From positions 2,369,505-2,433,504 of the forward strand of contig VYZB01000030.1 of the NCBI GenBank assembly GCA_013397455.1: a stretch of DNA of 64,000 nt, read 5' to 3'. Both the position numbers and the translations under genes were made by a program. The notes below the pieces were generated by a model. That model had not been told where the DNA came from and ran no database searches. It was given only the letters and a program-made list of their open reading frames with translations. Source of the DNA: Crotophaga sulcirostris (Eukaryota; Chordata; Aves; Cuculiformes; Crotophagidae). Shown in pieces: positions 35,101-48,200 of this stretch. Within the stretch, counting starts at the first letter, position 1. The number at the start of each line of letters is the position of its first letter.

Positions 35101-38100
35101 GCAAAAGGCTGGTCAAATTTAGCCTTAATTGCTGGGCTAATAAGGTTGATGTGCACAACCTGGAACCCTTGGTGATCTCTGCAGCTCCTGAAGTGTCCCC
35201 AGCCTGCCAAAGACCTGCCAAGGTAAGCCAGTAGGAAATGCTGGAGTGGAATATGTGTGCAGTCTCCTTGTTTGCTGGTGCCTCAAGCCCTTAATCTTGG
35301 ATGCTTATCTTCCTCTCTTTGGGTGCTGTTGCAGTCCCAGGGCCCCAGATGATGGGTTACTGCTCTGCTGCAGCCTGGCTAGAGCCAAAGGAGCAGGCAG
35401 AGGTGCTCCCCTTGACTACAGTTACTGCCACAGTCTGAGCTGCAGATGGGGACAGCAAGATCCAGGGCCAAGTCCCTGTGTGACTGATCGGGTTCAAGCC
35501 CACCTCTCCTAGCTCACAAATAACTCGTGTTGACCCCTTTTTGGGTGACACAGAGACCTCTGGTCTCCCTTTTTAATAACTGTTGTGCTCTCGGGTGAGG
35601 GTGTGTTGGGATTGCTGGAGTTCACCTTTATGCACAAGGGCTGGGGGGCTGAGAGGGAGAATCTCCAGGCTGGGCATCTCAGGTGGAAGGAAGGTCCTGA
35701 GATGCCCTGCTGGGATGCTAGCAGCAAACACAGGAGCAAACCATGTGGTACGTAAGGAATTTGCTAGCAAAAGTGTATTTATTGAGGCCAGTTTTGAGGA
35801 TACTGAACTCAAGCACTCTAACTTCCCCTCACCCCTTTGGGCTTTCAGCTGCCTCTTGTTGTCCTAACAAGGGAAGAGAGGTGTGTGTGTGTTAAGAAAT
35901 GACTACTAGATGCTGTGCTCATCCCTCATGCTGATTTGAAAAATAAAGTATGTTATAGAGAACTTCTCCCTAATTCATTTTCAGTTAATGGGTAAAAAAA
36001 GCTGGCACAGCTTGAAAAGTGCAGCGCATGTAGTTCAGGGAAAGTCTCAAGTCACAGTGGGAAGAGTTAAACTGCACTTAGTTAGTCTTGTTAATCTGAT
36101 TTATTGTAAGCAAAAGCACTCCAATCAAAACAGCAATCCCTTAGATTTTTGTAAGAGATCTGACAACTGTTTTGCAGAGGCAATGATAACATTTAAGAAT
36201 ATTAAAAAAGCGTATATAATTGCCTCCTAGGAGAGGCATTTGTGTACTGGAAGTCAGGAGAATAGAAAGTGGCAGATTTGATTAATAACAGTGAAGAGCT
36301 GAACTCTTAGAAACAGTAATATGAAAGTGATGTCTACAGAATATTTTGACACTGGCAAACCTTGCCACAAATATTTAGGGAGTAAATCACTTGTTCTCAA
36401 GTTCAGAGATAACACTTGTCCAGCAAGGTGTACAACCTTTCCTTTTTTTGAGTATCAAATATTGGATGCTGCCCCCAAGTTTTGTGCCTTGGAATTCAAC
36501 AACCAGGTGAATTGATTGGATCATAATATTAAAGACAGGGAAGAGGATTTGGACACTGGAGGTTTTTTATTGTTGCTTTTTGTTTGTTTGTTTTTTAGAG
36601 TCTACCTGATCCTGAAGTTTGGCAGAAATTGAATTTGATATTAAATAATGTTGTGATGAGGATACTAAAAAAACATAAATGTGTATATTCTTGAAAGATA
36701 ATTGATAAGAAATTTGTCTGTGGTGTAACTGTGTGTATATCAGTGGGGTGCAGTTGCTGTACTCTGGTCTGTTGCAGTCTCATGCTGCGGAGGCGAGGAT
36801 TTGGAAATCCTGTACAGTCTGTCCCAGCACAGCCAAACCCTGTGAGTCATTAAGCCATTAAAGTCAAGTACTTTCAGCGCCAAGTATCACCCTCTATTCT
36901 GGCTTTTTTCATAGATTACTATTCTTTTTTTCTTTTCTAAACCATGGCAGGGATGTTCCAGCACCCAGGTGGCCTCTCTCCCTCCCTCTCTGCACTGAGT
37001 CAGGGCAGCTGTGCAGGTAGGGGCACTTGGGCAGCTTCCTGCACATCAGCACTGTGAGCTTTCCTCACAGCATCCCAGCCATCACCAGGCAGGAGAATTT
37101 GTTGTGGAGGCTTGGGTTACTTTTGTTTTACATGCCGTTCTAACACACATGAAGGGCAACCACAGGGGGAACAAACCTTCCTTCCCCATCTCCTGAATTC
37201 TGGAGACACGTGCAGGGGTTTGGCTGGGAGGCTAAGGCCAGCAGAAGGTGGCAAGAAGGTCACAGGTGGCTGTTGCAAAACATCTGCTGCCTCAGCCCAC
37301 GGGGAAGTTTTGCAAAAGGCCAGTATTGCATCTGTAAGTTCTCCTGGCTGTGGAAGTGCATCTGGAGAAGCACAGCCATGCACTGTGTGTTCTGCCACTT
37401 GTTTTTCTTGATCGGAGAAAAGCAATTTCAGGATGCAAGATAATACTCAGAAGGGAGGGATTCGGCGTAGGATCCTGCCCTGGGACAAAGTGGACTATGA
37501 GCAAATCCCTTGGTGCAACCTGGCTCTACAGTTGAAGCCCCAGTTTTGCTCTGGCTAGAAGGCTGCTGATTCAGGAGAGTTTAGTTACTGTATTTATGGT
37601 CCTTCCTGTCACGGGACAAACTATGAACAGACACTGGAAGGTGCCACTGTGGGCTCTACTTTGGGCCTGGTGGCAGCAGGAGACTTGGGACATCACTGTG
37701 AGGGGAGCTTGGCTGTTGAGAGCATCCAGCAGCTCCACCAGATCTGAAACAGGAGATACCACAGGTCCTTCGTTCTAGTTTTTTGCCCAAAAAGAGGGTC
37801 TGTGGAGTAACTTCTACCACCTGACACCAGATCAATCTTACCAGCACTTAATGGGTGTGAAACTGCATATATTAACTTGCAGAGAGTCTGTTTAATGCCG
37901 TGGGTCTGGTGCACACTAATTCTTCAAAGGCCTTGAAGCTAAATAGGCTACTCTGTCAGTGACATGTGAAACCATTAGAAAGACAAATGTGTTAAAGCCT
38001 TGTAGCAGCTAAACACTGTACCTGTGCCTGTCAGGTAGCTCTTTCAGAAGGCAGCAAGGCTTGCATGGCTGGAAACAGTCTTAGGTGGGACCGAAGTGCC

Positions 38101-40397
38101 CTGTGGGGTCTGTGAAGACCTTCAGGGGCTGCCAGCCTGATACTGGAAAAGGATTTGTCCTAGAAATTATTCTCCTCCCTTAGCTGTGAGCATTCCAGGC
38201 AGAACCCCCCTCTCACTGGAGGGAAGAGGGCTGGGAGCTGCCAGGCGTGACCCAAGAACCCCCTTCCAGTGCACGGCGTGGGCGCTTCAGACCCCCCCTG
38301 GCCAGTTCTGGCTCTTTAAAGTGCAGTGCATTGATCAGTCGCAGGGTCATGATTTTCATTTTCAACTTGAGAAAGCTGTTATCCAGGGTTGAGTTGGCTG
38401 TGTGGGGTTTTTTTGGTTGTTTTGGTTTTGAGGGTTTTTTTGTTTAAAATATGAGCTTCTCTTCCTTTCATTCTCCTATTAACTCAACAACCTTTTTCTA
38501 AGGCTGAGGGAGATGGAGCTTGCTGAGATGAAGTAGGTTGCACTTGATAGTGCTTTGAATACCTTGAGATTAAGAAACATGTGAAACTAGGATTTATTTA
38601 TTACTTTAAAGACCCTATAAGGAGAAAAAAAAAAAAGGTGGGGAAGGGAAGTTACTAGATTGGATTCTGAAGACCTGATAACACCATCAACCTCTACAGC
38701 TTCTTTCATGGGTTAATATTTTCATACCAAGTAAAACCATGCAGTTCAGACAGTGTAATCCAAAAGTCATTACAGAAGAGGATAATTCCAACTTCCAACC
38801 TTTTATTTTAAAAAATATCCTACGGGGAGTTTAATCATACTGAGCTAATCACTTTCATTATCACTGGCAGTAGCACAAGCCTTCGCTATATTCTCTAAAG
38901 AGCAACTTAGTAATACGGTGCCATTGGCTTTTACCATTCCAGGTTGCTTCTTGCAGCCCCTGTGAATATGCTCTGTCTGTATCCTGGTTCTTTGGGGATG
39001 TGATGCTTGCTCTATTTTCCCCTTCCTCTAACAGCAGAGTGCTCTTCCAGGAATTGCCTTCGTGACAAAACCTCAGAGGATCCACCGGATAGGGCATTTC
39101 CAAGATTCTATAAAAAATTAACAGGGTTCTATGGAAATGATTGGAAAAAACACAGAGGATTGAATTCTGTCTGTGGGGGTTTTAGCCATTCAAAACAGGT
39201 CTCTTGCAGTAATGCAAATTTGTTAAACTCTACTGAATGCTTTCCTGTAAAGTGTATCTCTTCCTGTCAAGATCCTGAAATTCTACACTTTTCCACATAA
39301 AAGGAAACATAAGTATTCGTTTCATCATCTCCTTGGTTGTTTAAGATTCTGAATGCTCTGAATATTGGACTCAATAGCAGAAGGCTCTTTTCAGTGTGTA
39401 TTGTGTTTTATTTCCTTAAATGAGACAACTCTAAGAGCCACTATGGCAGAAACACTGCACAGAGCTCCCGAGTGACACACAACATCCATGAGATAAGGCT
39501 GCCTTAAAACACTGAGTCCTCAATATCACATTTTGAGTGGTATTTAAATTGTCTTCTGTGCTAAAACCTGGAGAATTAAGACTTTCAGAAGTGGTTAATC
39601 TTGTGACACTGGGGATCCAGATTCCCCAGTCCAGGGAATCCAAGGCAGGACAGGCAGACCCTCAGCAGCAGGAACTCTCAGCTCTACAGGTCTTGGGTAT
39701 TCAGGCTGCATCCTCACCAGGTGCAAGCAAAGTTACCCCTGCCAGACGGGGATGATAACTAAAATCAGACCTTTGTAAATTTGTGCATTATATATCACTT
39801 GGAGGAGCAACACCAGAAATATTTAAATGTTCTGCAAAAGTTGAATTTCAGTACTGTGCTATTGTGTTTTTTTTTTTTGTTTGTTAAACCCCATTTGGGG
39901 CCAGGCTCCTCACTGATGTGCATCGCTCTAACTTTGTGAAGCTGTGCTAATTGAGAGCAGCAAAGTATCTGTCTCTCTTGTGTTACATTTAAAATATTCA
40001 TACAATTAAAGAGTGCTTTGAAGTGCTCTGGAGCTAGAAGTACTCTGCTTTACTTTGGGTGGTCAGGAGATGAAAATGGAAACGTTTTAATTGGATTTGG
40101 TCCTAAGAAAGTGTGCCATGTCCTTGTTGGAATTTCCTTGCTAAGCAATACTACACCTTCTCCTTGCAGCTCAGAGCTGTTCACCCTGTGCAGAGGGGAC
40201 CATGATAAATGGTTAGTTTTAATCATCTCTGCTTTGGAGTGAATTAGGAAGGAGGGACGTGTTTTTATTCACTGAGCTGTATTACTCCACAGAGAAGGAC
40301 TTGAACCAAGGAGAGAACTCAAATGCATCTTGACTGTAGGACAGATTTGGACTTGTTTGTTTATTTATTTTGGGGGGTTTATTTTTGTTCTGTGTTC
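32136..40397. other. Intergenic, no gene recognised
   Basis: Eight kilobases of unique sequence with moderate GC in parts (33.8-34.1, 35.2-35.7 and 37.0-38.4 kb). Low-complexity spots are a GT run near 35880-35892, T/G-rich stretches at 36562-36596 and 38404-38446, an A-run near 38626-38637 and a T-run near 39866-39878. A tRNA-like B-box (GGTTCAAGCCC near 35490) lacks a matching tRNA fold. No exon was recognised. Confidence 0.55.
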
Positions 40398-40412
40398 TTT
40401 TTTTTTTTTTTT
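40398..40412 (+). repeat. Poly(T) tract ending in ACAG
   Basis: Fifteen T residues followed by ACAG. It is low-complexity sequence that also forms a textbook polypyrimidine tract plus acceptor. No exon after it is recognisable. Confidence 0.7.
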
Positions 40413-40968
40413 ACAGTGGAAAAACCCATTTACTCCAAGTTCTTGCAGCTGCATAATGAGGTGCCATTTTCTGATATGCAATATCTAAAGGTCAGAGAAA
40501 ACCTTGCTGCTATAAAGAAATGGCTTGTGCACTTACAGAATGTGTGTGTGTATATGCACAAGAATTTCCTCTCTCTACCCTGAGTACCAGCCCAGCTGCA
40601 GGTAGAAACTGTGTGCAGGGAAGCAGGGCTATGACACATTCCCCCTGCGATCATGCCTTTCAAGGAACTGCCATCACTGGTGACATAGCACTGAATTTTA
40701 AAATTTGTTGTACTGTTGGATGATTTTTTTGATATACTTGTCTCATTTCAGATTCATTTACAAATCTTTCAGTCTCTGTTTTTGCAAAGCTTTCACTCAA
40801 AGTTGTCATATTCCCAAGCTTTGTTGGGTAACATCATGCTGGCAATATACCTCTGACATGACTAGGAAATAACAACAGATGAAATGTTTGTAGCTTTCTT
40901 TCTTTGACAACAGCAAACATTGATACTTTCACAAAAAGGTTTTATTATTCTGCAGTCCTAAAAAATTA

Positions 40969-41072
40969 GATATGTGTGTATATATTTTAAAAAAGTACCT
41001 GCATGTGTGTGTGTATTTATAAGTAAAATTGCATATAATATGTATATATATACCTTATGTGTGTATGTACAA
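40969..41072. repeat. Interrupted TG/TA microsatellite cluster
   Basis: Several short (TG)n and (TA)n runs lie close together, for example TGTGTGTGTGT near 41003-41013 and TATATATATA near 41043-41052. The cluster is probably length-polymorphic. Confidence 0.75.
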
Positions 41073-41636
41073 AAGTTATCCACTTGATGATATTTCTGGA
41101 AGGTTAGATGACATTGCAATCACTCAGAAGTTTACTTTCTTTAAAACTTTAAGATGAAAATCTGCAAGCAACATTAAATCCACTGACTTTAGTCACCAAA
41201 TGAACTTGCCCCTCAAATGTGTATTTCTGTGACACTCTCCTTCCATTGCAGGTCTGTTTTCTAATTTTATTTTCCTCTTTCATCTTCCAGCTGCTTATCT
41301 GTCCTTCCAGATTCATTACCTCTCCTTTCCTTTCTCCTTGCTTCCTTTCTTCTCCTGCTGTGTTCCCATTTTTAATGATTTATTTTATGTTTTATTTTAT
41401 AATGTTTATATCTGCAGAATGAACTGGCTTTATAACCCCCCAAAATGAATTCTATAATTTATTTTCCTTGTGAAGTTAATGCTCACGGCTGCTGAACAGC
41501 CTCTCACTGATAGTGATGCACACTCCGATACTGATGCTGGGTGACTTTACTGCGGTTCAAACCACACATTTTGGCTGAGTCAGAGTCAGGACTGGAATGT
41601 GATGCAGATGCCTAGAGGGAGATGACCAGTCTGGGG

Positions 41637-42070
41637 TAGGAACTTAGATATAGCCATTCTTAATCAGACCAGCCATCCCTTTGTCCCCTCTCCAGTCTCT
41701 GGCAGCAGCAGTTAACAAATACTTAAACAAGAGCAAGGAGCTGTGGGAGCATCCAGAGCAGTCCTTCCTTAAGCATCCAGCTCCTATTCCCCTTCTTGCC
41801 ATAGCTACAATAATCAGAATTTGGTGACTTCCTAAGCAAGAAATTGCATCTCGATCATCCCATTTAATAGGCACTACTTGGTCTTGTCTTCTACTAATTT
41901 GTCTAACCCGTGCATGAATTTATTTATCCTTTCAGTCTCCCTAATCCCATGGCAGTGAGTCACTCAATCTGATTATGCCTGAGGGGAGAAATATTTCCTC
42001 CTCTTTGTTGTAAACCTTTGACCTGATCATTACACTGGGTACCTCCTAGTTCTTGATGTGTGGAAGAAGG
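41637..42070 (-). mobile_element. Ancient CR1/L3-like LINE 3' region fragment
   Basis: The + strand reads like the reverse complement of old amniote CR1-type elements common in turtles and crocodiles. It begins with a stretch resembling 'atcagaccagtggtccatctagcccagt', has 'TCTCTGGCAGCAGC', and ends with 'GAAATATTTCCTCCTCTTTG', then 'CATTACACTGGGTACC', then a 'TAGTTCTTG' close. Divergence is high, so the copy is old and inactive. Assignment is from memory of these repeats; the exact subfamily is not claimed. Confidence 0.6.
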
Positions 42071-44861
42071 TCAGAAATGTGCGGAGTTGGGTTTATGGTG
42101 GGTTACGAGCCTCAGTTCAGTGTTGGGAATCTTTATTTTCTCCTCAAGGCAGAAACACTTCACTGCCAGCTGAAAACTGAAGCCCATAAATGCATAAGCA
42201 TTAGTGAGGGGGTGCTGAGGGCTGCAGAAGGCGCATAAATCACCCAGGGTGTTTTAAATAACAGCATTTCTCACTACGTTCTTCTCCCTTGAGTTTATTT
42301 CTCAACCCCTCAGTACGTTTTGACATTCAGACTTAATCATACATTCCAGTCAAAATACGCAGCACAGAAGTCTTGGAAGAAAGCTGCAGCTCCTTTGAGC
42401 CCAGACTGCAGATCGATAGGGGCCGAGTAGAGACAAGGCTAGGCTGATCTTGTAGATTATGGCACATAAATGGTACCAGCTTCACAGCATCCCTGGGAAA
42501 TCCTGGTGGCAAGCTACAGAGCTGCTCTCCTGGATACCCTGTGCCTGGGTGAGAGCAGCTTTTTCTTTTTCACTGAGCAGAGGACTAGATCAAGTAGGGG
42601 TGTGTGGTTGGTCCAGTGGGACTGGAGTGATGACCCTGTGGGTGTCCTTTATCTTATCCTGCATCACTGGCCTGGGATTTTGATGACTGTCTTCTTAAGT
42701 GGTGGTGTGCAATAACTGTTTTATCTAAATGCAAATGCTGAAGCGTTTAGAAGCCAGAAAGAAGGGAACTTGGGTCCAGATACCGTCTTCAGGAATGTGA
42801 TGTAATTCCTAGTGGTCTTTGTCTGGGTTTTATCTGAGGGTGGGTTTGCCCTGTTTGACCACCTGCCTCCTGGTCACCATGACATAGCCTGAAGGCAGAA
42901 GTGTAATGTGCATCACACATTTGATTATCCATCGACACGGAGCTCTGCTGCCAGTAGCATGAAATAAAGACAGTGGGAAAAGCTGCAGGAGGCAAGCTGT
43001 GCCCTCACTTTCAATTTACTCATAAAGGAGGAACAGAAAGAGAAGGATGATGAAATGGCCTGCAGTCCTTTGTGGAAGGGAATATCTTTTTTTCTATTAT
43101 CCATGTCTGCATTGCATAAAGTATCAGGAGTCCCAGTACGTACTCCCCAATATCCCACTTATGTCAGCATAGATCAGCTTAATGCACAGAAATGATGGGT
43201 GATACAAGCACCTTATCCAACATAATAGATAATTGTTGGGTGCTCCACCCAACCAACAAACCATACTCTGAGAAGCTTTAATACTTTGACTGTGACCCTT
43301 GGAGTGATTTTTTAAAACCTGCAGTCTCCATTATCCCCTTTTGCAGTTTAGGAATAAGAGTTATTATTTTCAGGCATGATTCAGGCCAAAGATCCACTCT
43401 GTGAAGAGTCTCACAACGAAAACCTCAAGGGTGGGTGACCACCTGGGATGACACAAAGAAAAGCTGTGTGTGTGACAGCATGTAAAACCATTTTAAACAA
43501 ATTGCCTCTGCCCTCTGTAGTCCTGGTCTAACACAAACCTGCAGTGCTCTCAGCCTAAGACAGACAGCAATTTCCTTTTTGCAAAGCCCTGCAGAGAGGA
43601 GCATCCTCAAAGCTTCATAATATAGCAGTCTCTGGCAGAGGCAAACTACACAGGACTTTCTTTCCCCAGTGCTGCCTCTTGATTATGTTGGTATGTACTG
43701 CAAAATAAGATAAAAAGTCCTTGTAGCATCAAGGACGCTATCTCCCTAGTGATCCAATACTTGCCAGGCTGAGAAGTGAGACCAGATGTGCTTTGCTGTT
43801 CTTGAAATATGAAAAAAGCACTGACTACAGGGTTATTAACTTAGGAAAGTTGTCCATCCACTAAGAACCATAAATAATCCAAGACAGCTTCTCTGCCTCA
43901 CTCCACATCCGATCTTCCCTGCTTACGCTGATTCACAGCCAGATGAGATTCTCCTCACAGCTGTTCACCAGATTATTTTGGGCAAGGATGTGATGAACTC
44001 AGTTGGAGCCACCTGCTGCCTCTTTGGTCCTTGTTAGTTCCACACAGATCTTGGCATTAGACTGGATCGTTGCTTCTGGGATCAAGAAAGGATGGAGGGA
44101 CCTGATTATAGCTGGAGAACATTGCCATCTTCCTGAGGATGGCAGCCAGAGATGCAGGCACTGATGTGTATTGGTAGAAGAGCTCATCATTGCACCAAGG
44201 TGGATTCCAGGCTGGCTGTGGTTTGAGAGTTTGCAGCAAATGGGGTAAATAGCTCTAGGTACATGTGCTTTGGTACTCTGGAAGAAATTCCTGTTAGCTG
44301 ATGACTCAGCTTTTTGGGGAAGTTGTCCCTGCCTGGGGGGCCTTGAGATGGGCATTTTCCACCTGCTGCAGGAATATTGGTGCCACTCCATGTCACATCT
44401 CTGGGTCCTGTGTGCTGGTGACAACTTACTGAACTCTGATTTCAAAGAGGAGAATAATGCAGAAGGGGGAGGAAAGGGAACTATCATGGTTGATAAGGTG
44501 TTCTACCCACATGTAGTTTCTACTCATCTCTGATAAAACGATGATATTAGAAATAACCTGACTGTTTCTGTCTAAATTTCAACTCTGTTTTTATGTCTGA
44601 TGCTCAAACATGGCCTTTTCTTACCTATATGCATTTGTTCAGATGGCACAAATCCTACTTGCATGTGAGCAACATGCCTGTCACACTGGGAAAAAGTACT
44701 TCTTTACCTTTAATTGCCTTCAATGAGAACTGCCAAAAGGGGCAGAAACAGCTTCAGGGCTTCAGCCTTTGCTGTGTCTCCCTGATCTTCTTCTTAACAT
44801 GAGAGACTTACAAAGGTTGCTGTAAAGAGGAAGAGAATAATCTTTTCTTCTCTCCAGGATA
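42071..44861. other. Intergenic, no gene recognised
   Basis: Unique sequence between two LINE fragments. Predicted peptides at 42459-42715 and the 162-codon minus-strand frame at 43999-44487 have no recognisable domain or splice structure. Nothing else was seen. Confidence 0.55.
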
Positions 44862-45112
44862 AAGTAATGGCTTAAACTTGAGCAAGGAAGATTCAGACTA
44901 AATAGGAGGAAAAAAACTAATGGCAAGGATGAGGGTTTCCTGGGGAGGTTGTAGGGATTCCACAGCTGGAGGTCTTGAAGCAGAGGCAGGATAAGTATTT
45001 ATTAAGAGTGACATAGCCATGATTGAGCTTTCATGGGGAAAGGGAGTGGAGAAAGTAAATTGCTGAGATGCTGAGGTTCTTTCCAACCTTTTGATTCCAT
45101 GCAGTAGGCAAG
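44862..45112 (+). mobile_element. CR1 LINE 3' end fragment
   Basis: It follows the bird CR1 3' UTR in order: a 'GGCTTAAACTTGAGCAAGG' start (consensus ggttttaaactgaaagagg), 'GATTCAGACTAAATAGGAGG', 'TGGGGAGGTTGTAGGGATTCC', 'TGGAGGTCTTGAAGCAGA', and the terminal 'GGTTCTTTCCAACCTTTTGATTCCATG', which resembles the CR1 end before its ATTCTATG tail. It is 5' truncated, as most CR1 copies are. Confidence 0.85.
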
Positions 45113-45177
45113 GAAATTTTCATTCTAAAATAAATAAATAAACTCTCCAACTGCTGCTACTCATGCTGCTGCTGTAG

Positions 45178-45203
45178 GGCACAGGATATGAATTACCTGT
45201 GCC
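45178..45203. repeat. Short perfect inverted repeat
   Basis: GGCACAGG at 45178-45185 and CCTGTGCC at 45196-45203 are 8-bp perfect arms around a 10-base loop. It lies shortly after the CR1 copy and has no clear role. Confidence 0.6.
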
Positions 45204-48200
45204 AGGAAATGTGAGCTGAGCTGAACAGAACAGAATATGCTTTCCCAGCCTGTACAAGTCAGCAGCTGTGGTGTTACACGCTGGATGAACTGCAATTTCT
45301 GAGTGTATTTACTGTTAGTCTTAAACCCAGCAATAGGGCATTCAAGAGGAACAGAAAAATCAGATCTTTGTGTTCATGCATATCCTTTTCTGACATTGTC
45401 TTAACTTTCTGAGATGATTAAAGCCATCCTTAGAAAACACAGTTGACAGTGACTTGGTTACTTGCTGAATTTGTCATTTGCTTATCTTTGCATTTATTAT
45501 ACAAACTTCTGCTTTGGTTATTAGAAATCCTATATGCATCCCCTTGGTCTGCTTGCACCTTGCTTGCTGCAGCTGACCCATTCTGCATTCTGTAAAGGCA
45601 GTTCATATATTTGGCTAAGTTCATGTGCTTTGCCTGGCCAGGAAGTCAGACTGATGATGGCATTGATGTTACAAAACAACTTTCTGCCACTACTGTGGAG
45701 GAATGCCTGTTGGCTGGACAAGAAAAGAGGGGAGCCTGTTGGGCTGTCTCAGGAGCAGAGATGTACACTTGATATCTTGGTCTTGACATCTGCTGTGCAA
45801 GGGCAGAGCCTGCATCTGCTTGCAGCTGGCCCAGCACTTGTCCTCCAACTCTCTGGGGCAGCTGGACCATCTGCGGCCCATGGGGGAAGAAGCTGAACCT
45901 CAGCTTCTTTCTGGGAGAGCAATTATCTGAGTAGGTGGGAGATGGTTATTTCCCTCCACAACCCGGTGTCTGATGTGTGGGTGGCAGGATAACGATGCAC
46001 CCCACAGTACAAATGGCTCAAATTCCATACTTGCTGAGGACTCCTACCCATGAATGTATGAGGCAGTTTATTTGCAGGGAGTTGGCACAAAAGGAGCCTG
46101 TGGAAATTCACTTAACAATCAGCACTTGTTTTTTTGGCCATGGCGGTACTGTAGCAGATGAGGTTTGTATGACCCCAAGCCCATCCATCTTCTTGAATAG
46201 AGGAGATGCTGTGAGCACAGGGTGAGGTAACTGCTCTTTTCCCATTACTTTACCACAGTCCCAGCTGCTCACCAGTGGCTGTTTCTTTTCTCTCAGTTGA
46301 TTTGGAGCCTAGTGCTTCTGATCCAGATCTTATTTTACCTGGAAAATGGTGCTTTCTGGGGAAATCTCTTTTACTCACAAGTCTGAGGAGAAGCGAGGAG
46401 CAACCTGAGCTCAGCAGAGTGCTGGGAACCCATAGTGTTTTGCAAACTTTCTTTTAAACTCGCAAACCACTCATGCAAATCTTTGTCATTGCTGTAGGTC
46501 ATGAATATATCATGTCTGGTTAGGTGTTAGCCAGCCAGCGATACTGATCTGGGACTGAAATAAACGTAGTTTTCTGACCATTGGGCTTGATTGTGTACCT
46601 ACATCTGAAATGCCCATTAGCATGGAAAAATAGGTAGTACAAAATAATTGAAGGGAATGAAACGGCTGCTTTGTGAGAAGAGACTGAGTCTCCCCATTTG
46701 AAGAAGAGAGGGCATGGGGAAACATGGCTGAGTTTCACGAAATCACAGATCCAGAGGTTGAAGTGAACTCAAAATTGTTATTCACCACATCTCACAGCAT
46801 GAGGGAGGAGCTGGCATGGGACACGGGTTCCAGCATGTTGCTGCTTGTGTTTGTGTGACCAGGATCAGTAGTGCAGTGCTTGGCTGCGTGGTAGCAAGCA
46901 CTAAAGCTTTGTTTGGAGCAGGAAAGAAATTGCCTACTCCATCAGCCAAGCAAGAATGTCTCAAGCTGGCCACTACTGGCCCAACTGGGAGTACTGGGCC
47001 AGCAGCTGACAAAACCAGTATGCTTCGTACTGTGTAGACATATTAAAAATGGAGAACACAAATCTCTGGGAGGGGAGCCTCCAAACATTGTTGTGCTTTT
47101 GTGAAAGCCAAACGTGTATAAACATAACTTTATTAACCAGTTGGATGAATGCCATACTTGATAGGATATGTGATGGGAATGCAAGCTGAAACCTTTCCCA
47201 GCGGATGAGTATGGTAGATCTGTGCCAACACAGCCAGTGATCAGTGTTCCTAAAGCCAGACTTGAATCAGTTCTTAATTTCACAGTGTAGACAGCCGGGG
47301 AGACCAGTGGTTTTGCTTGAGCATTCATTGAATTAACGCCCCACCAGCCCCACGTTATTGCCAGTGGATGAACTCCACACATGCAGCAGCACTGCTGCTT
47401 CAATGGAAAAAATCTGCAGCTTTGGGGTGATGTGTTGCATCGCTCTCCTGCTTTAATATTCATTCCCTGAATTGCTCTCTTGGATGTGTTAATTCCACGT
47501 GCCTTTGTCTGCTGCTCTGCTTTCTTCTCACAAAGCCAGGAAAGAAAAAATAGCAGTGTAATGCGATGTGCGACAGTATGAATGCCTGCTGAAGAACAAC
47601 TGCTGAGGCTGTTGACATGAGAGTTTGTAAGAGGAACAAAAGAAAATATGCTGATTCTGCTGGTTTGCTGCCTATCTCGTGCTGTGCCTGACTAAATGTT
47701 ATGTCAGAGCTCCTTTGCTCATGGTTTTCCCAAGTTTCACTGAGGAATGAGTGTCATTGTTTAAGTTATGCTGTTAAATCTCAGGTTGCAGGGTAGAAGG
47801 ACACACCTCTTCCATCAACTGCCTGTCTAAACATACTTCTATGAAGTACAGACATTAGGTGAGAAATCTAATCATATTTCACAATATTCTGTAATTATTA
47901 AGAGGATGGGAGAGATACAAAGAACACCCCTGACTGCAGCACAGGACTACCACCACCACCCATCTGCCTGTTGGTTCTGCCCAGCATCACCCTGGAGGCA
48001 GTGACAAGGCTGAATCCTCACCTAGTGGGAACTGGTCTGGGTCTGCTGAACTGTGGTTCACAGTCAGGTTGACATTTAGTAGAGACTTGACAAGGGAGAT
48101 CTATATCATTCCCACTTTCACCATCAAATGGAAGAAGTGGTGACACGGGAAAGTGTTTAATCCAAGGTACCAGGCTGGGCTGGTGTCAAGACCAAAGTTG

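Noticed and set aside
35480..35500. tRNA B-box-like GGTTCAAGCCC
   Set aside because: No A-box at a proper distance and no cloverleaf arms could be paired around it.
43999..44487. 162-codon minus-strand open frame
   Set aside because: No family match, no start context or intron signals.
46738..46790. Possible reversed CR1 terminus (AAATCACAGATCCAGAGGTTGAAG)
   Set aside because: Only the first 40 bases hint at CR1; the expected continuation is absent, so I did not list it as an element.
46942..47463. 173-codon minus-strand open frame
   Set aside because: No recognisable domain, irregular cysteine/tryptophan-rich composition, no splice or promoter context; overlapping frames on both strands here point to chance.
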